From: an uncultured Eggerthellaceae bacterium
GTDB lineage: Bacteria > Actinomycetota > Coriobacteriia > Coriobacteriales > Eggerthellaceae
Length of the DNA: 9,743 bases
Direction of reading: 5' to 3'
NCBI GenBank assembly: GCA_910589135.1
Contig: CAJUSL010000053.1
Location: 1 to 9,743 of the forward strand
Shown here piece by piece: positions 6,443 to 9,743 of the stretch. Made by a program: the position numbers and the translations under genes. The notes under the pieces were generated by a model. It made no database searches. It saw only the letters and a program-made list of their open reading frames with translations, and was not told where the DNA came from. Every line of letters begins with the position of its first letter. Positions within the stretch are counted from its first letter, which is position 1.

Positions 6443-6615
6443 CAGTATCGGTCAAAAATTCGGTTGCCGAATCCTTCGCGAATGGACTGCTGGGCAACGT
6501 GCTGGCTCATGACGGCAGCCGCCGCCTCGCCGGTGCACTTCGCGGCGAAATGCGCGCTCATGATGGCATTCTCATCGGAAGCGATGCCCTTGATATGTCC
6601 ATGCGCGAAAAACAT
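6442..6615 (-). CDS. Small hypothetical protein, 57 residues, with own promoter and terminator
   Basis: I do not recognise this protein. It begins MFFAHGHIKGIASDENAIM and ends GFGNRIFDRY, is soluble, and has six His residues, one Cys and an alanine run (GEAAAAV). Codons are strongly G/C-ending like the flanking genes, and the stop runs directly into a well-formed terminator. Upstream, TGCTAAAGT (extended -10; TAAAGT at 6623-6628) ends seven bases before the ATG, so the mRNA would be leaderless; no ribosome-binding site is seen. The frame stays open upstream to an ATG at 6798, but that extension is cysteine/tryptophan-rich, poorly protein-like and crosses the candidate promoter of the next gene, so the shorter form is preferred. 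It could instead be a non-coding RNA. Confidence 0.5.
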   Translation of the reverse strand: MFFAHGHIKGIASDENAIMSAHFAAKCTGEAAAAVMSQHVAQQSIREGFGNRIFDRY

Positions 6616-6622
6616 GGCGTTC

Positions 6623-6628
6623 ACTTTA
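6623..6628 (-). promoter_or_regulatory. Extended -10 (TGC-TAAAGT) for the small minus-strand gene
   Basis: On the minus strand TAAAGT fits TANNNT and is preceded by TG at the extended -10 position. Seven bases (GAACGCC) separate it from the ATG at 6615, the same geometry as at the traX-family gene. The -35 region is poor, which an extended -10 can compensate. Confidence 0.35.
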
Positions 6629-6683
6629 GCACAATAAAGCGCATGCAGTAGAAAATTGGCACCGCGGGCAGCATGCGCAACCG

Positions 6684-6718
6684 GCATGTGCGATCGGGAC
6701 GTTCCAAATTGCACATGC
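6684..6718. repeat. Short inverted repeat GCATGTGC/GCACATGC
   Basis: Eight-base perfect arms at 6684-6691 and 6711-6718 with a 19-base spacer, between the small minus-strand gene and the isomerase promoter. There is no T-tract. It may be a weak hairpin or a regulator half-site pair; chance cannot be excluded. The rest of 6629-6757 shows nothing I recognise. Confidence 0.3.
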
Positions 6719-6770
6719 GGCCTTCCCCACGCCCCCAGGTGACCGCAATGCATCAAAAAGCCGGCCCGGC

Positions 6771-6798
6771 TTGAAAACACCCAACGATAATCTATCAT
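6771..6798 (+). promoter_or_regulatory. Sigma-70-type promoter for the isomerase-hypF unit
   Basis: TTGAAA (6771-6776) and TATCAT (6793-6798) are separated by 16 bp; each is close to consensus (TTGACA, TATAAT). Transcription would start near 6805, giving a leader of about 79 bases before the isomerase ATG. A GC-rich palindrome, AAGCCGGCCCGGCTT (6758-6772), touches the -35, and the 6783-6802 dyad covers the -10. Confidence 0.5.
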
Positions 6799-6802
6799 CG
6801 TT
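6783..6802. promoter_or_regulatory. Operator-like dyad over the isomerase promoter -10
   Basis: AACGATAATCTATCATCGTT: the 6-base arms AACGAT and ATCGTT are perfectly complementary, and two inner pairs also match, giving 16 of 20 symmetric bases. It spans the spacer end and the -10 hexamer of the proposed promoter, where a bound repressor would block RNA polymerase. No regulator gene lies in the window. Confidence 0.4.
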
Positions 6803-6883
6803 CTAACTGTGCAAACGCGCCGCGCGGGCTTCTTGCGCCCCGTGTCGCATTGCGTTCATGCAAGCCGATTCGAAGGAAGAAGC

Positions 6884-8659
6884 ATGATTACTGGAGACAT
6901 GGAAAAGCTCTATCCGTCGGCCAAGACGCTGGTCAAGGACAAGGCGGCAAGCCGCGTGTTCGCCAAGGACGCCTCGCTCTACGACTTCTCCGAAGAGGCG
7001 CGCGCGTGCGCCGAGCGCTTCATGGGCTGGGCCGACCTGGGCACCAACCCGCACTGCGACGTCGACGAGATCGCCCGTTTCGCCGACGAGGTGGCTGCCT
7101 CCCAGATCGACACCATAGTAATCATGGGCCAGGGCGGCTCCACCCAGGCGCCCATGACGCTGACCAAGTACAACAAGATCGACAGCAACCGCGTGTCGGT
7201 CAAGACGCTCGACAGCGACTCGCCCGTGCGCATGCGCGAGCTGTTCGCATGGTGCAAGCCGGAAAGCACGCTGTTCATCGTGTCTTCGAAGAGCGGCGGC
7301 ACCATCGAGCCGCGCATGTACCTCGCGGCCATCACCGACCACTACAAGCCGCTGCTCGGCGACGAGTTTCCCAAGCACCTGGTGGCAATCACCGACCCCG
7401 GCACCATGTTGGAAAAGCAAGCGATCGAGGAAGGCTGGCTGAAAGTGTTCTCGGGGCTGTCCGAGGTAGGCGGCCGCTTCTCGGCGCTTTCGGTGTTCGG
7501 GCTGGTGCCCGCCGCCATCGCCGGCATCGACATCCGCGCGCTGCTGCAGCACGCGCGCGAGGCCGAACGCATCTGCAGCGAAGACGCCATCGACAACCCC
7601 GCCATCAACCTGGCGGCGTTCCTTTATGACAACTACGTGCAGGGCCGCAACAAGTTCTCGTTCCTGTCCCCCAAGCGCGGACGCGTGCTGGGCCTTTGGA
7701 TCGAGCAGCTGATCGCCGAATCGCTCGGCAAGGAAGGCCAGGGCATCCTGCCCAACATCGAGATCGACACGCTGCTGCTCGCGGACGACCCGGGCGACCG
7801 CTCGGTCATCATGTACGAAACCAAGACCGACCTGTGGGACGAAAGCCGCAACTTCGAGATGAGCCTCGCCTACCTCGATGCCAACATCCCGCGCCAAAGC
7901 TACAAGATCGACAGCGTGGAAGAGCTGGCCGAGCATTTCGTGATGTGGGAATACGCCACGGCGATGTGCGGCTACCTCATGCGCATCTGCCCGTTCGACC
8001 AACCCGACGTGCAATCGACGAAGACCGCCGTGCTGACCATCCTGGAAGACGGCATTCCCGAGCCCGGCTTCACCGAGACGTTCACGCCACGCATCGACAT
8101 GGGCACCATCGAGGTGCGCACCTCCCCTCAGTTCGCCGACTGCAAAGACCTGAACAACGCGCTGTACGAACTGTTCGCGTCCATCCGGCAGGGCGACTAC
8201 CTCGCCATCAACGCCTTCCTGCCGTTCACGGGCGAAGGACGGCGCGAGGCGCTCGAAGCCATTCGCCACAGCGCCGCCACGCACTTCGACGTGACCTCGT
8301 GCCTGGAGGTGGGGCCGCGCTACTTGCACTCCACCGGCCAACTGCAGAAGGGCGGCCCGGACACGGGCGTGTTTCTGGTGGTTTCGGCCGACGAGCTGAA
8401 GGACATCCCGCTGCCTGCAGGCTCGGAGGCCAGCTCGCTGGGGACGCTCGCGAAGGCGCAGGCAGTCGGCGACGCCGAAACGCTCGCAAGCAAGGGACGC
8501 CGCGTCGTGCACCTGCACCTGCCCGACAATTCCAGCATCACGCTGCGCCAGCTGTCCATCGTGGCGCGCCAGGCAATCTGGAAAGCCGCCAGCGCGCGCG
8601 GCGTGCGCCTTCCCGTCGGCCTCAACCTGAAGGCGTCGGCGGAAGACCGCGAGGCTTGA
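6884..8659 (+). CDS. pgi: Glucose-6-phosphate isomerase of the transaldolase-fusion (Tal-Pgi) type, standalone
   Basis: A 591-residue cytosolic enzyme predicted to interconvert glucose-6-phosphate and fructose-6-phosphate (glycolysis and gluconeogenesis). The sequence pattern is that of the isomerase half of bifunctional transaldolase/phosphoglucose isomerase proteins, not of the common PGI. Landmarks: FAKDASLYDF (26-35), MGQGGSTQAPM (81-91), the sugar-phosphate loop SSKSGGTIEP (134-143), AITDPGTMLEKQA (168-180), GGRFSALSVFGLVPAAIAG (196-214; Arg198), WIEQLIAESLGKEGQGILP (272-290; Glu279 as the likely base), PFDQPDVQSTK (370-380; Lys380) and PRYLHSTGQLQKGGPDTG (478-495; His482). No transaldolase domain precedes it. 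The ATG at 6884 is chosen for AAGGA six bases upstream; the frame extends 25 codons further up with no family similarity. It is regulated by the promoter and dyad upstream and co-transcribed with hypF eight bases downstream. Confidence 0.88.
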   Translation: MITGDMEKLYPSAKTLVKDKAASRVFAKDASLYDFSEEARACAERFMGWADLGTNPHCDVDEIARFADEVAASQIDTIVIMGQGGSTQAPMTLTKYNKIDSNRVSVKTLDSDSPVRMRELFAWCKPESTLFIVSSKSGGTIEPRMYLAAITDHYKPLLGDEFPKHLVAITDPGTMLEKQAIEEGWLKVFSGLSEVGGRFSALSVFGLVPAAIAGIDIRALLQHAREAERICSEDAIDNPAINLAAFLYDNYVQGRNKFSFLSPKRGRVLGLWIEQLIAESLGKEGQGILPNIEIDTLLLADDPGDRSVIMYETKTDLWDESRNFEMSLAYLDANIPRQSYKIDSVEELAEHFVMWEYATAMCGYLMRICPFDQPDVQSTKTAVLTILEDGIPEPGFTETFTPRIDMGTIEVRTSPQFADCKDLNNALYELFASIRQGDYLAINAFLPFTGEGRREALEAIRHSAATHFDVTSCLEVGPRYLHSTGQLQKGGPDTGVFLVVSADELKDIPLPAGSEASSLGTLAKAQAVGDAETLASKGRRVVHLHLPDNSSITLRQLSIVARQAIWKAASARGVRLPVGLNLKASAEDREA

Positions 8660-8667
8660 GGCGCGCC

Positions 8668-9743
8668 ATGGTCGAAGCGCTCGACATCCATGTGAAGGGC
8701 ATCGTGCAAGGGGTGGGTTTCCGCCCCTTCGTGTATCGCCTGGCGAAGAAATACCTCATCAAGGGGTGGGTGCTGAACGCCGCAGACGGCGTGCACATCC
8801 GCGCCGAGGGCGAAGAGAAGCTGCTCGACGAGTTCGTGATGGAAATCTCGGAAGGTGCGCCGGCCGCCGCGCAGGTCACCGAGATCGAGATGAAGGAAGT
8901 GCCGCTTGAGCCGTATGACGGCTTCGAGATCCGCACGTCCGACGACGCACCGGCCGAAGAGGCAACCCTCGTGTCGCCCGACCTGGCAACGTGCGCGGAC
9001 TGTGCACGCGAGCTGTTCGACCCGGCCGACCACCGCTTCCGCTACCCCTTCGTCAACTGCACGAACTGCGGCCAGCGCTTCACCATCATCGACGAGCTGC
9101 CCTACGACCGCGCCCGCACGTCCATGAGCGGCTTCGCCATGTGCGACGCGTGCCAAGCGGAATACGACGACCCGGCCGACCGCCGCTTCCACGCGCAACC
9201 CAACGCGTGCTTCGCGTGCGGTCCGCACCTCAGCTTCAGCGCGGACGCCGGCAGAACCGTGCGCTGGGGCCTCACGCGCGAGGAATCGGACGCCATCGTC
9301 GCCGAGGCCGTGCGCCTGCTTTGCGACGGCAAGATCGTGGCCGTGAAAGGGCTCGGAGGCTTCCACTTGGCATGCGACGCCAACAACGCCGACGCCGTGG
9401 CGCGCCTGCGCGAGCGCAAGCACCGCTTCGGGAAGGCGTTCGCGGTGATGATGGGCTCCCTCGACGACGTGCGCCAGGTGTGCGAAGTGGGCGTGGAGGA
9501 AGCCGCCGTCCTGGAAGGCTCCGCCCGGCCCATCGTGCTGCTGCGCAAGCAGCTGGGCGCGACGCTTGCCCCGGGAGTGGCCGACGGGCTGCCCGAGCTT
9601 GGCGTCATGCTCCCCTACACGCCGCTGCAACATCTGCTGCTGCACGACTTCGCCGAAGCCAAGGCTGCGGGTGCAAGCGCCAATGCGGGCATCAATGCGG
9701 ACGCCGGCGGCACTGCCGACGTGAACGCAGCCAAGGCCGCCGG
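8668..9743 (+). CDS. hypF: [NiFe]-hydrogenase maturation carbamoyltransferase HypF (3' truncated by window)
   Basis: HypF converts carbamoyl phosphate and ATP to carbamoyl-adenylate and passes the carbamoyl group to the HypE C-terminal cysteine, the first step in making the cyanide ligands of the NiFe site. The first 358 residues are present. The acylphosphatase domain has GIVQGVGFRPFVYRLA (11-26) and GWVLNAADGV (33-42). Two zinc fingers each follow CX2C-X18-CX2C (Cys109/112/131/134 and Cys159/162/181/184). The YrdC-like domain has KIVAVKGLGGFHLACDA (222-238), RERKHRFGKAFAVMM (248-262) and SARPIVLLRK (285-294). After PYTPLQHLLLHDF (316-328) comes an Ala/Asn/Gly-rich run (329-358) where the family normally continues promptly to its MTSGN motif; an insertion is likely. 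The ATG at 8668 uses GAGG overlapping the isomerase stop. The frame has no stop before the window end; the Kae1-like domain lies beyond. Confidence 0.95.
   Translation, partial: MVEALDIHVKGIVQGVGFRPFVYRLAKKYLIKGWVLNAADGVHIRAEGEEKLLDEFVMEISEGAPAAAQVTEIEMKEVPLEPYDGFEIRTSDDAPAEEATLVSPDLATCADCARELFDPADHRFRYPFVNCTNCGQRFTIIDELPYDRARTSMSGFAMCDACQAEYDDPADRRFHAQPNACFACGPHLSFSADAGRTVRWGLTREESDAIVAEAVRLLCDGKIVAVKGLGGFHLACDANNADAVARLRERKHRFGKAFAVMMGSLDDVRQVCEVGVEEAAVLEGSARPIVLLRKQLGATLAPGVADGLPELGVMLPYTPLQHLLLHDFAEAKAAGASANAGINADAGGTADVNAAKAA
9681..9700 (+). repeat. Short direct repeat (CAATGCGG, 12-base period) inside hypF
   Basis: CAATGCGG occurs at 9681-9688 and 9693-9700, within the low-complexity Ala/Asn-rich coding insertion of hypF. 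The 12-base spacing keeps frame, consistent with growth by slippage. Two copies only; it may continue past the window. Confidence 0.5.

Noticed and set aside
6751..6772. Minus-strand terminator from AAGCCGG-G-CCGGCTTTTT
   Set aside because: The palindrome leaves almost no loop, so only about five pairs can form; it fits a DNA-binding site beside the -35 better than a terminator.
6616..6798. N-terminal extension of the small minus-strand gene to an ATG at 6798
   Set aside because: The added residues are not protein-like, the region crosses the candidate isomerase promoter and two dyads, and a better-placed -10 sits directly before the internal ATG.
6803..8518. 571-residue minus-strand frame
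   Set aside because: Antisense shadow of the isomerase; composition is His/Val/Arg/Gly-rich and no domain is recognisable.
8320..9645. 441-residue minus-strand frame
   Set aside because: Antisense to the isomerase end and to hypF, whose zinc fingers and acylphosphatase motif are unmistakable.
1..9743. tRNA or rRNA genes, CRISPR arrays, integrases, transposases, defence or toxin-antitoxin genes
   Set aside because: None found on scanning both strands; no repeat-spacer pattern and no matching protein motifs.

Overview
The window is GC-rich (clearly above 60% by eye), with G/C-ending codons in every real gene. Gene content fits an anaerobic high-GC actinobacterium. An Eggerthellaceae-like member of the Coriobacteriia (Eggerthella, Gordonibacter and relatives) is my best guess. 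It rests on the combination of a chromosomal TraX-family protein, a glucose-6-phosphate isomerase of the type otherwise found fused to transaldolase, and a HypF for [NiFe]-hydrogenase maturation. This is inference from content and composition, not a database match.

Layout, left to right: (1) the 3' end of typA/bipA, a translational GTPase (1-497, +). (2) A 327-base gap (498-824) filled by a large nested inverted repeat. (3) A TraX-family membrane protein (825-1673, +), probably read from a leaderless mRNA. (4) A 96-base GC-rich structured spacer, then a class I/II PLP aminotransferase with a GTG start (1770-3083, +). (5) A D-Ala-D-Ala-ligase-family ATP-grasp enzyme with unusual acceptor-loop residues (3175-4185, +). 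(6) A 456-base gap (4186-4641) with a second, unrelated long inverted-repeat element and a perfect 18-bp hairpin acting as terminator between convergent genes. (7) A sodium:solute symporter (4642-6285, -). (8) A ~600-base gap (6286-6883) that is not empty: it holds a probable 57-residue minus-strand gene with its own -10 element and Rho-independent terminator, then a promoter with an operator-like dyad for the next gene. (9) A glucose-6-phosphate isomerase (6884-8659, +). (10) hypF, 8 bases downstream and surely co-transcribed, running off the window end (8668-9743, +).

How the genes fit together: typA, the isomerase, the ligase and HypF are housekeeping or maturation functions. The aminotransferase and ligase are adjacent on one strand and could share a transcript. 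The ligase would make a D-amino-acid dipeptide for peptidoglycan, and the aminotransferase may feed amino-acid metabolism. isomerase-hypF is a tight two-gene unit joining sugar-phosphate metabolism and hydrogenase maturation. I see no defence system, CRISPR array, integrase or transposase gene. The most unusual material is the two large non-coding palindromic elements, the small minus-strand gene, and the divergent active-site residues of the ligase.
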